Shown here piece after piece: positions 16,800 to 25,577 of a stretch of DNA of 64,000 nucleotides (position 1 is its first letter; each line of letters opens with the position of its first letter). Made by a program: the position numbers and the translations under genes. Below the pieces are notes generated by a model. The model was not told the origin of the DNA. It searched no databases and saw only the letters and a list, made by a program, of their open reading frames with translations. Source of the DNA: Qipengyuania sp. S6317L1. Lineage in GTDB: Bacteria > Pseudomonadota > Alphaproteobacteria > Sphingomonadales > Sphingomonadaceae. Where the stretch lies: assembly GCF_023015615.1 (NCBI RefSeq), contig NZ_JALKAJ010000004.1, positions 186,001 through 250,000 of the forward strand. The letters are read 5' to 3'.

Positions 16800-17807
16800 A
16801 TGCTTGATCAACAAACCGGACCAACGCTTCTGGGCTTTGACGTCATCCTCGTCGGGAGCATTCTCGCAGGATTGGCAGCCTTTGCGGTCATCATGGCAAT
16901 CTATGCCGCGGTGACCATCAAGGACCCGATGGCAAAACGCGTTAAATCGCTCGAAGATCGCCGCGACGAGCTTAAAGCCGGCATCGTCACAGGCGGCTCT
17001 CGCAAGCGCGCCAGCCTTGTTCGCAGGTCCGACACCACCGACAAGGTGAAAGACAGCCTGGGCAAGATGAACGTGCTCGAGCAGAGCCAGATCGAAATGG
17101 TGCAGCAAAAGCTCGCCCACGCTGGCATCCGCAACAAAGAGCTTGCTGTTATCATCATCGGTCTGCGTGCCGTCCTGCCGATCGTGTTCGGTGCGCTGGG
17201 CTTCGTCCTGTTCTACTGGGTCGATGCGCTTAATCTTGGCGATGCGCCGTTCAAGAAGCTGTTCGGTTTCTCGGCGCTTGTCGGCCTTGGTTACAAGGGG
17301 CCTGAGCTGTACCTTTCAAACCTTGCGAGCAAGCGCACGCTCGAAATCCAGAAAGGTCTGCCTGACGCGCTCGATCTCCTCGTGATCTGCGCCGAAGCCG
17401 GTCTTACCGTTGACGCTGCGTTCAACCGCGTCGCAAAAGAGCTGGGCCGCGCTTATCCGGAACTGGGCGACGAGTTTGCGCTGACCGCGATTGAATTGTC
17501 GTTCCTGACCGAGCGGAAGATGGCGTTTAACAATCTTGCCTACCGCGTCGATCTGGAGGCGGTGAAAGGCGTTGTGACCACCATGGTTCAAACAGAACGC
17601 TACGGTACGCCGCTTGCCTCTGCCCTGCGCGTGCTCTCTGCCGAATTCCGTAACGAACGTATGATGCGCGCCGAAGAGAAAGCAGCGCGTCTGCCGGCGA
17701 TCATGACCATCCCGCTGATCATGTTCATTCTGCCCGTGCTCTTCATCGTGATCCTTGGCCCGGCGGCCTGTTCGATCTCCGATGCTCTGGTGTCACCGCA
17801 AGAGTAA
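16800..17807 (+). CDS. tadC: Tad pilus inner-membrane platform protein TadC
   Basis: TadC is the second T2SF-type platform protein and partner of TadB. The 335 residues contain an N-terminal helix (about 18-40), a cytosolic stretch, two helices around 115-165 and the T2SF core: LQ-type segment KGLPDALDLLVICAEAGLTV, then FALTAIELSFLTERKMAFNN and VVTTMVQTERYGTPLASALR. Two helices near the end include IPLIMFILPVLFIVILGPA. It is the last gene of the pilus locus; no tadD, tadE, tadF or tadG follows. A bidirectional terminator comes 20 bases after the stop. Confidence 0.93.
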   Translation: MLDQQTGPTLLGFDVILVGSILAGLAAFAVIMAIYAAVTIKDPMAKRVKSLEDRRDELKAGIVTGGSRKRASLVRRSDTTDKVKDSLGKMNVLEQSQIEMVQQKLAHAGIRNKELAVIIIGLRAVLPIVFGALGFVLFYWVDALNLGDAPFKKLFGFSALVGLGYKGPELYLSNLASKRTLEIQKGLPDALDLLVICAEAGLTVDAAFNRVAKELGRAYPELGDEFALTAIELSFLTERKMAFNNLAYRVDLEAVKGVVTTMVQTERYGTPLASALRVLSAEFRNERMMRAEEKAARLPAIMTIPLIMFILPVLFIVILGPAACSISDALVSPQE

Positions 17808-17826
17808 AAAGCGGCACAATCACACG

Positions 17827-17866
17827 AAAAGGGGCCGGTGCGTTCAAAAGCGCGCCGGCCCTTTTT
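17827..17866. terminator. Bidirectional terminator between tadC and marR
   Basis: A GC-rich stem of about 15 pairs (AAAAGGGGCCGGTGCG against CGCGCCGGCCCTTTT, one bulge) with loop ttcaaaag and a T tract on both strands ends the Tad transcript and the converging MarR-gene transcript. Confidence 0.88.
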
Positions 17867-17869
17867 GCA

Positions 17870-18361
17870 TCAGCCGTTGAGCGAACCCGCCAAGTCCCCC
17901 GCCCGCGCGCGCAATTTGGCAAGCATGGAGCGAAGCGTTGCTTCCTCCGCATCATCAAGGCCTTCGAGAATGTCGCGCTCGGTCGCCTTGGCAAGCGGCA
18001 TGACCTCGCGGTGGATGCCCTCGCCTTCCTCGGTCAGGGCAAGCAAATGCGAGCGGCCATCGTTTTCATTGTCCACCCGCGTCAAAAGACCGCGCTCTTC
18101 GAGCACTTTACACGCCCGGTTGACCGCAACCTTGTCCATCAAAGTCGCCTCGGTAAGATTGCGTTGCGTCAGCCGCGCGCCCCTCTCCTGCGCATCCCCC
18201 AGAACAGCAATCACCCGCCATTCGGTGACCTTCAGGCCAAAGCGCGAGCGATACCGCTGCGCGATGAGATCGCTCACCGCGTTGGATGTAATCGAAAGCT
18301 GATAGGGAAGAAATCCTGCGAGCTGATAGTCGCCGTTTCCGGAAGAAGTGTCCTTTGTCAT
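17870..18361 (-). CDS. MarR family transcriptional regulator
   Basis: The 163-residue protein has a MarR-type winged helix: after an N-terminal helix (LPYQLSITSNAVSDLIAQRY) comes the helix-turn-helix region TQRNLTEATLMDKVAVNRAC, then the wing ERGLLTRVDNENDGRSHLLA with the typical D-x-R/S-R turn and two C-terminal dimer helices. MarR proteins are dimeric DNA-binding repressors that often sense aromatic or lipophilic ligands. The start ATG 18361 is chosen over the frame extension to 18397. It lies downstream of a crotonase gene on the same strand, so a role in controlling that pathway is possible but not shown. Confidence 0.88.
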   Translation of the reverse strand: MTKDTSSGNGDYQLAGFLPYQLSITSNAVSDLIAQRYRSRFGLKVTEWRVIAVLGDAQERGARLTQRNLTEATLMDKVAVNRACKVLEERGLLTRVDNENDGRSHLLALTEEGEGIHREVMPLAKATERDILEGLDDAEEATLRSMLAKLRARAGDLAGSLNG

Positions 18362-18416
18362 CGGATATTGTTTCCCATGAAACCACTCCCGAGACAAGAC
18401 GACCCGGTTTTGCGAA

Positions 18417-18445
18417 GCGCGCTATTCGTATGCGCGCTATTCGTA
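18417..18445. repeat. Tandem 15-base duplication across the crotonase stop codon
   Basis: GCGCGCTATTCGTA occurs at 18417-18430 and 18432-18445. On the minus strand each copy reads TACGAATAG plus GCGC, so the last two codons and stop of the crotonase gene are present twice. Confidence 0.9.
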
Positions 18446-19309
18446 AGTGCGTGTCTCCCACCACGGGTAGAAATCAGGCATATCCTCGCTCACCTTGCCC
18501 GGATATTGGGGGTCGCGCTTTTCAAGGAAGCTTGCAATGCCCTCTTTCGCGTCGGCCCCGCGCGACAGGCGATAGATCGCGCGGCTGTCGATCTTGTGCG
18601 CTTCCATCGGGTGATCGGTGTTCATCAAGCGCCACATCATCGCCCGCGTCATCGAAACGGAAACAGCAGACGTGTTGGCCGCAATTTCGCGCGCGATACT
18701 GCGCGCTTCAAGCATGAGATCTTCGGGCGCGTGGACGGATCGCACAAGACCGCCCGCTTTCGCTTCTTCCGCATCGAAAACGCGGCCCGAATAACACCAT
18801 TCCAATGCCTGGGAGATGCCGACAAGGCGCGGCAGGAACCAGCTCGACGCGGCTTCAGGCACAATCCCGCGGCGCGCAAAAACAAAACCATAACGCGCGT
18901 GGCTGGCGGCAAGCCGGATGTCCATTGCCAGTTGCATGGTCGAGCCAACGCCCACCGCCACGCCGTTGCAGGCCGAGATCAGCGGCTTCTTGCTTTCAAA
19001 CAGGCGCAGCGTGAGAAGTCCCCCGCCATCGCGCACGCGTTCATCGGAAAGATCATCGACTTGCGTGGGGTCAGAAAAAACGTGCCCCCCGCCTTCCGGC
19101 GTCAGGTCGGCGCCTGCGCAAAACGCACGTTCGCCCGCGCCTGTAAAGATAACCGCACGCACATCGTCATCTGCGTCGATATCGTCCATCGCCGCCATGA
19201 TCTCCTCACCCATCGTGCGGGTGTAGGCGTTCATTTTCTCCGGGCGATTGAGTGTGATCGTTGCGATGCCGTCGGTCTTGTCGACCAGGATCTGCGTGTA
19301 ATCGGTCAT
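18437..19309 (-). CDS. Enoyl-CoA hydratase/isomerase (crotonase) family protein
   Basis: A 290-residue crotonase-fold enzyme acting on an acyl-CoA thioester in the cytosol. It shows the N-terminal strand pair ATITLNRPEKMNAYTRTM, the oxyanion-hole glycine segment FTGAGERAFCAGADL, and the second oxyanion region LISACNGVAVGVGSTMQLAM with DIRLAASHARYGFVFARRGI. Position ARRGIVPEAASS carries a Glu-type catalytic site region as in many hydratases/isomerases. The exact substrate is not determinable. The start ATG 19309 has AGGA seven bases upstream. It is 75 bases upstream of the MarR gene on the same strand and follows the TonB-receptor terminator. Confidence 0.88.
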   Translation of the reverse strand: MTDYTQILVDKTDGIATITLNRPEKMNAYTRTMGEEIMAAMDDIDADDDVRAVIFTGAGERAFCAGADLTPEGGGHVFSDPTQVDDLSDERVRDGGGLLTLRLFESKKPLISACNGVAVGVGSTMQLAMDIRLAASHARYGFVFARRGIVPEAASSWFLPRLVGISQALEWCYSGRVFDAEEAKAGGLVRSVHAPEDLMLEARSIAREIAANTSAVSVSMTRAMMWRLMNTDHPMEAHKIDSRAIYRLSRGADAKEGIASFLEKRDPQYPGKVSEDMPDFYPWWETRTYE

Positions 19310-19357
19310 TTGGTGTCCTCTCTCGTTTCTCGCACCGCGCGCCATTGCCAATGGCGA

Positions 19358-19433
19358 CAAAAAACCCGCCTTGTGCGCCCCGGTGCCCCAAGTGATAATC
19401 TCAGGGCCCAATTGAACGCAAAAGGCGGGTTTT
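19358..19433 (-). terminator. Long-loop terminator of the TonB-receptor gene
   Basis: Arms 19361-19377 and 19417-19433 (AAAACCCGCCTT core) pair at 16 of 17 positions around a 39-base loop. On the minus strand the stem ends in GGCGGG followed by a run of T, fitting termination after the receptor gene. Confidence 0.7.
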
Positions 19434-19480
19434 GGCTATCCCCTTTCGCTCTTTGATCAGGGGATTAGCGGGAAGAAAGC

Positions 19481-21826
19481 TTAGAAGTTAAATTCACCCG
19501 TGATGTAGAAACGGCGTGGATCGCCGTAAAATCCGGTAAGCGTCCCTTCGAGGCCGAGCGTCGGCACAAACGGCGTGCCCGGAGGCGTACCGCCAGCAAC
19601 GAAGTTGTAGCCTGCGACGATGTATTCCTTGTCAAAGATGTTCTTCACATGCGCGCCGATGGAAAAACGGTCATCGTCGTCGGAATAGACGATGCTCGCA
19701 TCGGCCAGCACAAAGCCATCCTGGTCAAGGAACGGGTTGGGCGTTTCAAACTGGCTCGCATCGGAACGCAGCGACAGAACGCCGAAGAAATCGACCATGC
19801 CGCTGGCTGCCGGAATACCAAGGTTAAAGCCCATGTGACCGGTGATGTCGGGCGTGTTCTGGAACACGCGTTGATCAGCCACATCAACGCCGAACGCATC
19901 GATGAACTCGTTGAAGCTGGCATCGATTACACCCAGCGACCAATTGACGCTGAAGCGTGAACCGTCGCCTGCGAAGTCCTCACCGACAAGCGCATTACCC
20001 TCGAACTCGATGCCGTTGATGTCAGCGGACGCCGCGTTCGATGTGATGCCGATAAAGCTGTCGTTGATGCCGTCATTGTTGCTGTCAACGCCAACGGAGC
20101 CGGGAATTTGCACATCGTCATACTGGCTTACAAAACCGGCGATGGAGAAGTTCAAACGGTTGTCGAGAAGCGAGGCTTTATAGCCGAGTTCGAAGCTGTC
20201 CACCGTCTCTGGCGCAAAGCGCAGGAACTGGAACTGATCGTCGAAATCAATGTCGCCGTCGCCATCAAGGTCGGGCGCAGCGGTGGTTTGCCCGCGCGGG
20301 TCAAAACCGCCGCCCTTGAAGCCTTGGGAATAGGTGAAATAGAGGTTGTGATCTGCGTTCGGCTGCCAGCTGATCGAGGCGCGCGGGTTGAAATCGGTGA
20401 AAGTTTCGCTGCCCAGAAAATCACTGGTCGTGGCAATCGCAATCGCCGGACTGTCCGGAATGAACAGATCGGAGAAACCGCCGATAAAGGTCGTGCGCAG
20501 CACGCGGCTGGTCCGTTTGTCATTGGTGTAACGGCCACCCACGCTGACGCTGATGGTGTCGGTCAGGTCATAGGTGAAGTCGCCAAAAACGCTCCACGTT
20601 TCGGTGTCGACATCGCCCAAAGTCTGGGCATTGAGACCCGGCAGGCTGATAAGCGCGCCTGTGTTTTCAAGCAGAACGTCGAACGCGGTGAAGGCGCTTG
20701 CATCGAGGTAATATGCGCCGATCACACCGGAGAGCCGGTCGCCTTCATAAAGGATCTGAAGCTCCTGGCTGAATTGATCGTTTTCGTAGATCGCGGGCAC
20801 ATCAAGGTCGCCCGATGGGAGCGAGTCAAAGTCGATGGGAGTGGTGGATTTATCCTCACGGTAGCCCGTGATCGATTTGAGCGTGATCGTATCGGACAGC
20901 TCGATCGCGACATTAAGCGCGCCGCCGTAAGCCTCTACCTCCTGGTCCACGACATTAAGCCCCGCGCGCGTGTCGAATACATCGTCGAGCACCGGTGCGC
21001 CTGTCAAAAGGCCCGGGATAAGACGCGAGCCCTGACGCGCTTCGCTGTTGTCTTTGACATAGTCACCCGAGAGGCGAACGAAGACAGGGCCGCTGTCATA
21101 TTCGATCGTGCCGCGCCCTGCCCAGACGTCCTTGTTGTAGTTTTCCGTGCCCAGAGTGAGATTGTCGCCAAATCCGCCACGCGACAGACGCGCACCGCTG
21201 GCGCCAATTTTCAGACTATCGGAAATCGGCGTGGAGGCTGTGACGATAAGGTCCGCCTGATCGTAATTGCCAAGAGCGCCGCGCACGCTGACGCTTGTTT
21301 CATCGGGCAGACGCGCGGTCACATATTTGATCGCGCCGCCGATGGTATTGCGGCCGTAAAGCGTGCCTTGCGGACCACGCAGCACCTCGATGCGTTCAAC
21401 GTCATAGACATCAAGAACGGCGGCCTGCGGGCGGTTCAGGTAAACATCGTCCACGTAAACGCCAACGCCTGCCTCGAACCCTGCGACCGGGTCTTGTTGA
21501 CCAACGCCGCGGATAAAGGCGGTAAGGGTCGTATTGGTGCCGCGGCTTACCTCAAGAGTGATGTTGGGAACCTGCTGTGCGACTTGCGTAAGTTCAAGCA
21601 CGCCTTGCTGTTCAAGCTGTTCGCCCGTCACCGCAGAAATCGAAATCGGCACATCGATCAGACGCTCTTCGCGGCGGCGTGCGGTGACGATGATGGTGTT
21701 GCTACCCTCATCCTCGCCCGCTTGTTCAGCGGCCGAATTTTGCGCCATCGCAGGACTGGCCAGCCCCACGACAAACGCGCCGCTCACCATAAGCAATGCA
21801 CGGCTCGAAAGCACAGATTTCAACAT
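19481..21826 (-). CDS. TonB-dependent receptor
   Basis: An outer-membrane TonB-dependent transporter of 781 residues. It has a signal peptide (to about residue 28, SPAMAQ), a TonB-box-like segment NTIIVTARRREERLIDVPIS, a plug domain with RGVGQQDPVAGFEAGVGVYV and RIEVLRGPQGTLYGRNTIGG, and a 22-strand barrel ending in FYITGEFNF with the terminal Phe needed for barrel assembly. This RRREE...DVPIS subgroup is abundant in sphingomonads; substrates are usually unknown. It diverges from a TetR gene over 117 bases carrying two strong palindromes, so TetR control is likely. The neighbouring crotonase gene hints at a lipid-like or aromatic substrate, which is inference only. Confidence 0.93.
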   Translation of the reverse strand: MLKSVLSSRALLMVSGAFVVGLASPAMAQNSAAEQAGEDEGSNTIIVTARRREERLIDVPISISAVTGEQLEQQGVLELTQVAQQVPNITLEVSRGTNTTLTAFIRGVGQQDPVAGFEAGVGVYVDDVYLNRPQAAVLDVYDVERIEVLRGPQGTLYGRNTIGGAIKYVTARLPDETSVSVRGALGNYDQADLIVTASTPISDSLKIGASGARLSRGGFGDNLTLGTENYNKDVWAGRGTIEYDSGPVFVRLSGDYVKDNSEARQGSRLIPGLLTGAPVLDDVFDTRAGLNVVDQEVEAYGGALNVAIELSDTITLKSITGYREDKSTTPIDFDSLPSGDLDVPAIYENDQFSQELQILYEGDRLSGVIGAYYLDASAFTAFDVLLENTGALISLPGLNAQTLGDVDTETWSVFGDFTYDLTDTISVSVGGRYTNDKRTSRVLRTTFIGGFSDLFIPDSPAIAIATTSDFLGSETFTDFNPRASISWQPNADHNLYFTYSQGFKGGGFDPRGQTTAAPDLDGDGDIDFDDQFQFLRFAPETVDSFELGYKASLLDNRLNFSIAGFVSQYDDVQIPGSVGVDSNNDGINDSFIGITSNAASADINGIEFEGNALVGEDFAGDGSRFSVNWSLGVIDASFNEFIDAFGVDVADQRVFQNTPDITGHMGFNLGIPAASGMVDFFGVLSLRSDASQFETPNPFLDQDGFVLADASIVYSDDDDRFSIGAHVKNIFDKEYIVAGYNFVAGGTPPGTPFVPTLGLEGTLTGFYGDPRRFYITGEFNF

Positions 21827-21862
21827 AGACTCTCTCCCAATTGTCTCTTTTTTGATGCCGTA

Positions 21863-21896
21863 TTGAAAGTTGAACCAACTTTCAAGTTAGAACTTG
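21863..21896. promoter_or_regulatory. Two overlapping palindromic operators between TonB receptor and TetR gene
   Basis: TTGAAAGTTG and CAACTTTCAA are perfect 10-base arms around aac (21863-21885). CAAGTT and AACTTG flank ag at 21883-21896. Both lie between the divergent starts, 37 bases upstream of the receptor ATG and 47 before the TetR ATG. They are the natural candidate site for the adjacent TetR protein. Confidence 0.75.
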
Positions 21897-21943
21897 TGCA
21901 GCGGATTTTTTGTCCCTAGGCGTGTGGCTGAGGAGAGACGCGG

Positions 21944-22594
21944 ATGAGCGATAATGCGGCTGCGCCAGCTGATGCGGCACCCATCCCGAATGAGGCAAAG
22001 ACACCGCGCACGGAACGCGGTCGAAAGACGCTGCGCAAGCTGCTGGATGCCTCGGCGACCGAGTTTGGCGAGAAGGGTTTTCACGAAGCATCGGTAAGCT
22101 CGATCACCCGGCGCGCTGGTGTCGCCCTGGGCACGTTCTACACCTATTTCGACAGCAAGGATGAGCTGTTCCGCGCGCTCGTCAACGATATGAGCGCGAA
22201 CGTCATGTCGAGCGCGCGCGGCGCGATTGATGACGGGATGAGCGCGCTGGAAACCGAGGCTGCGGCCCTTGCCGCCTTCCTTGGCTTCGCGCGCGAGCAC
22301 AAGGAAGTCTACCGCATCATCGACGAGGCCGAGTTCGTCGATCCGGCCAGCTATCGCCAGCACTATGAAACCATCGCCAAGCGCATCGAAGGGCGGCTTG
22401 CGGCGGGCGTGAAAGATGGCGAATTTCGCGACGATCTGGGCGAGCTGGAGGCATGGGCGGTCATGGGGATGAACGTCTTCATCGGCCTTCGCTATGCCAT
22501 ATGGGACAATGTCGGCCCGCGCCCCTCCCCCGAAGATACTGCCGCACGGGTCAATCGCATACTGAGCGGCGGGATTACCAAACCCGCCGACTGA
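21944..22594 (+). CDS. TetR family transcriptional regulator
   Basis: The 216-residue protein has the TetR N-terminal helix-turn-helix: RKTLRKLLDASATEFGEKGF, then SVSSITRRAGVALGTFYTYF and DSKDELFRALVND (about 25-75), followed by an all-helical ligand-binding domain. Dimeric TetR repressors release DNA on binding a small hydrophobic ligand. GAGGAGAG lies before the ATG. It diverges from the TonB-receptor gene, and the two palindromes between them suggest it controls the receptor and itself. The ligand is unknown. The gene ends in a bidirectional terminator shared with the M3 peptidase gene. Confidence 0.9.
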   Translation: MSDNAAAPADAAPIPNEAKTPRTERGRKTLRKLLDASATEFGEKGFHEASVSSITRRAGVALGTFYTYFDSKDELFRALVNDMSANVMSSARGAIDDGMSALETEAAALAAFLGFAREHKEVYRIIDEAEFVDPASYRQHYETIAKRIEGRLAAGVKDGEFRDDLGELEAWAVMGMNVFIGLRYAIWDNVGPRPSPEDTAARVNRILSGGITKPAD

Positions 22595-22602
22595 TTGGCA
22601 CA

Positions 22603-22638
22603 AAAAACCCCGCCGGGCACGAAGCGCGGCGGGGCTTT
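22603..22638. terminator. Bidirectional terminator between tetR and M3 peptidase gene
   Basis: AAAAACCCCGCCG pairs with CGGCGGGGCTTTT around an 11-base loop. A-tract and T-tract flank the stem, serving both converging genes. Confidence 0.88.
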
Positions 22639-22659
22639 TGTTTGCCAGGCGTTGAAGGC

Positions 22660-24876
22660 TTATTCAGCCCCACCCTCTTGTTCAGAAGTCAGGCCAAGAT
22701 AGGCCAGCATATACTTCACATCAGGCTCACGACCGGCAAAATTCCGATACATTTCGAAATAGTCCATCGTGCCACCACGGCTCAAAACGGTTTCGCGATA
22801 ATGCTGACCCGCTTCGCGTGAAAGACCGCCGTTTTCGACAAACCAGTTGCGGCTGTCATGGTCGAGCATTTGCGTCCACAGATAGCTGTAATAGCCCGCT
22901 GAATACCCCGATGGTGAAGAGAATACGTGGTTGAAATAGGTGCTGCGATAACGCGGCGGCACCAGGTCAATTTCAAGGCCAAGCTCTTCCAGGGAATTGC
23001 GTTCGAACGCGGACACTTTCTCAGGCGTATCGAGGGCCGCTGCCTCTTCCTTGGTGAGAGCCGACCATTTCATATCGAGCAGCGCGGCCTCAACCACTTC
23101 ACCAAAGTCATAACCCTGGTTGAATTTCGAGGCCGCTTCGATCTTCTCGATCATTTCAGCGGGGATGGGTTCACCCGTCTCATAGTGGAAAGCGTAATTC
23201 TCGAGCACTTCGGGCCATGTCATCCACATCTCGTGGACCTGGCTTGGATACTCCACAAAATCGCGCGCGGTCGCCGTGCCCGACAGGCTTTCATACTTCT
23301 GATCCGCGAAAAAGCCGTGCAGCGCGTGGCCGAATTCGTGGAACGTCGTGTTCACCCAATCGAAGCTGACCAGTTGCGGTTCACCCTCGGGCGCTTTGGG
23401 AATGTTGAGCACGTTGTAAATGACCGGCTTGTTATCCCACATATAGCTTTGATCGACGAAATTGCTCATCCATGCACCGCCGCGCTTTGACGGGCGCTGG
23501 AACGGGTCGAAATAGAACAGGCCGAGTTCAGAGCCGTCTTCTTCGAACACGGTATAGACCCACACATCCTCGTGATAGACAGGCAGATCGGTGCGGCGTT
23601 CAAAGGTCAAACCGTAAAGCTTTTCAGCCATGAAGAACACGCCGTCCTCGAGCACCTTGTCGAGCACGAAATATTCCATCACCGCGTCTTCATCGAGGTC
23701 GTATTTATCCGCCTTGATTGCATTGGCATAACGATACCAATCCCACGGCTTCACCTCGTAATCACCGCCGTTTTCGGCGATGGCCTCGTTGAGCATTTCC
23801 GCCTCGCGCCGCTGCGTTGCGGCGAGCGCTGGAACCATTTGCTCCATGAAACCAAGCGCGGTTTCAGGCTTTTCGGCCATGCGGTCCCACATGGTGTAGC
23901 TGGCCCAGTCGGGCTTTCCGAAAATTGCCGCTTTTTCTGCGCGCAATTCAGCGATGCGCGCGATCAGCAGGCGGGTGTCGATTTCGGTCGTGCCATCGGC
24001 ACGGTGATAGCTTGCCTCGAACAGCTTTTGACGGCTGTCGCGGTTTGTCATCGCCGGGATGAGCGGTTGCTGCGTCGTGTTTTGCAGGGCGATCGCATAT
24101 TTGCCCTCGTGCCCAAGGCTTGCGGCGAAATCGGCGGCGGCGCGGATGTCGCCATCCGATAGGCCATCGAGCTCTTCGACGGTGTCAAAGATAACGGGTT
24201 GATCGGCCATGGCATTGCGCGCCAGCTGGCCAAATTCGGTCGTCAGCTTGGAAAGTTGCGAATTGATCGTCTTGACCTGCTCAACCTCGGCCTCGCTCAA
24301 CAGCGCGCCAGCCTGAACCATGCTGTCATATGTGCCTTCGAGCAGCTTTGCATCTTCGCGCGTCATCGCCATCGCAGCGCGATTGTCATAAACCGCTTTT
24401 ACCCGCGCAAACAGTTCGGGGCTCAAGGTGATGCTGTCGCCATGCGCGGTAAGCTTGGGGCTGACCTCCTTGCGGATTGCATCGAGATTGTCATTCGTGT
24501 GCGTGCCGGTCAGCTGGAAGAAAACGCGGCTGACCCGGCCCAGCATCCGGCCCGATTTTTCAAGCGCAACGATGGTGTTATCAAAGGTCGGTGCTTCTGG
24601 ATTATTCAGGATCGCCTGAACTTCGGCCTGCTGGATTGCCATGCCTTGCTCAAACGCTGGCAGGTAATCGTCTTCGCTGATTTTGGTGAAATCAGGCGCG
24701 TGGAATGGCAGCGTGCTCTCGCTTGCGAAATAGCCTGTGCCTTCGGGGATCGCGGGTGCAGCGGTGTCAGATGCGATCGCTGATTGCGGTTCAGCGGATG
24801 GCGACATGGTCGTGCAAGCCGTGGTTAGCGCAAGGGCGGATACGGAAAAGGCCAATGGAGCCAGTTTGAAAGTCAT
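22660..24876 (-). CDS. M3 family oligopeptidase (Dcp/oligopeptidase A-like), lipoprotein
   Basis: A 738-residue zinc metallopeptidase of family M3, cleaving short peptides. It has a signal peptide with lipobox (LALTTAC, Cys21), so it is probably a periplasmic lipoprotein. The M3 zinc site is visible as HEFGH at 513-517 within TTFHEFGHALHGFFADQKYE. Substrate-binding segments toward the C-terminus include FNHVFSSPSGYSAGYYSYLW, with conserved Tyr and His. Its length fits peptidyl-dipeptidase Dcp (about 680-720 plus signal). ATG 24876 is preferred over the 14-residue longer frame, because the signal peptide begins there. It stands alone as a single-gene unit. Confidence 0.92.
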   Translation of the reverse strand: MTFKLAPLAFSVSALALTTACTTMSPSAEPQSAIASDTAAPAIPEGTGYFASESTLPFHAPDFTKISEDDYLPAFEQGMAIQQAEVQAILNNPEAPTFDNTIVALEKSGRMLGRVSRVFFQLTGTHTNDNLDAIRKEVSPKLTAHGDSITLSPELFARVKAVYDNRAAMAMTREDAKLLEGTYDSMVQAGALLSEAEVEQVKTINSQLSKLTTEFGQLARNAMADQPVIFDTVEELDGLSDGDIRAAADFAASLGHEGKYAIALQNTTQQPLIPAMTNRDSRQKLFEASYHRADGTTEIDTRLLIARIAELRAEKAAIFGKPDWASYTMWDRMAEKPETALGFMEQMVPALAATQRREAEMLNEAIAENGGDYEVKPWDWYRYANAIKADKYDLDEDAVMEYFVLDKVLEDGVFFMAEKLYGLTFERRTDLPVYHEDVWVYTVFEEDGSELGLFYFDPFQRPSKRGGAWMSNFVDQSYMWDNKPVIYNVLNIPKAPEGEPQLVSFDWVNTTFHEFGHALHGFFADQKYESLSGTATARDFVEYPSQVHEMWMTWPEVLENYAFHYETGEPIPAEMIEKIEAASKFNQGYDFGEVVEAALLDMKWSALTKEEAAALDTPEKVSAFERNSLEELGLEIDLVPPRYRSTYFNHVFSSPSGYSAGYYSYLWTQMLDHDSRNWFVENGGLSREAGQHYRETVLSRGGTMDYFEMYRNFAGREPDVKYMLAYLGLTSEQEGGAE

Positions 24877-25097
24877 GGATTGTGCAAACCCTCTGTTATG
24901 TGTGTTGCCCGGCGGCAAGCGCGCGAGGCCTTTCGGCGCGCGCGGCGAGCGCAGGCGTAATGGATTGTGTGGTAAGCCGATTGCTTAGCACGCGCAACTT
25001 GAATGGCAGATGGACGACGTGTGGGCTCGACGAACGACGATGATCCTGGCGAACAGGAGGCCGGTGTCAGAGCCAGCAGTCCATTCAGCGCCCTTGC

Positions 25098-25472
25098 CTA
25101 ACGGGCTGCGCCGCCAAAGACGCTAAAAGTGTTGGTTTCGCGCCAACCCTCCTGCGCGGGCCAGATCCCTCGCCCCGACCACCGTGCCTCATACCGTTTG
25201 TGCGGCAAAACCGCCTCTCCATCCAGTTCGAGGCGGCATTGAACCGCCATCATCGTGGCGATCAATTGCACTGTGAGCTCGGTGTCTCCTGCGCTGGTCA
25301 GCCACGGCTCACTCAGCGATCGGCGAAAGCCAAACCATTGCTGTGTTGAGAGAACGACCTCGTCATTGATGGTGACACGCTCCTGCGACCACCCGAGCCA
25401 AGTGAACGCATTATCGACGTCAATCTGCGTGTTTTCGAGCTGAAACCGCCACCTCTGCCCGTGCACTGCCAT
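25098..25472 (-). CDS. Hypothetical protein divergent from the peptide cluster
   Basis: A 124-residue soluble protein without signal peptide or membrane segment. It is unusually Trp-rich (HGQRWRF, TWLGWSQ, QQWFGFRR, EARWSGRGIWPAQEGW) and has alternating beta-type patterns, with LDGEAVLPHKRYEARWSG near the end. I do not recognise the family. ATG 25472 has GTAGGATA at the right spacing. It diverges from the double-glycine peptide genes across 221 AT-rich bases, so it could be functionally linked (for example self-protection or regulation), but nothing in its sequence proves this. Confidence 0.6.
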   Translation of the reverse strand: MAVHGQRWRFQLENTQIDVDNAFTWLGWSQERVTINDEVVLSTQQWFGFRRSLSEPWLTSAGDTELTVQLIATMMAVQCRLELDGEAVLPHKRYEARWSGRGIWPAQEGWRETNTFSVFGGAAR

Positions 25473-25577
25473 CGCGTATCCTACCCTCGCCATTCCACGC
25501 AAACATATCTTCTACGAAACGATTTTCGATAGGCCGCCTGCACTATTACCCGGCGACAATAAGGGGGTCGATACGCC

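Noticed and set aside
20108..21919. 603-codon frame antisense to the TonB receptor
   Set aside because: It is opposite a full-length receptor with signal peptide, plug and terminal Phe. The product lacks recognisable domains and is a codon-bias shadow.
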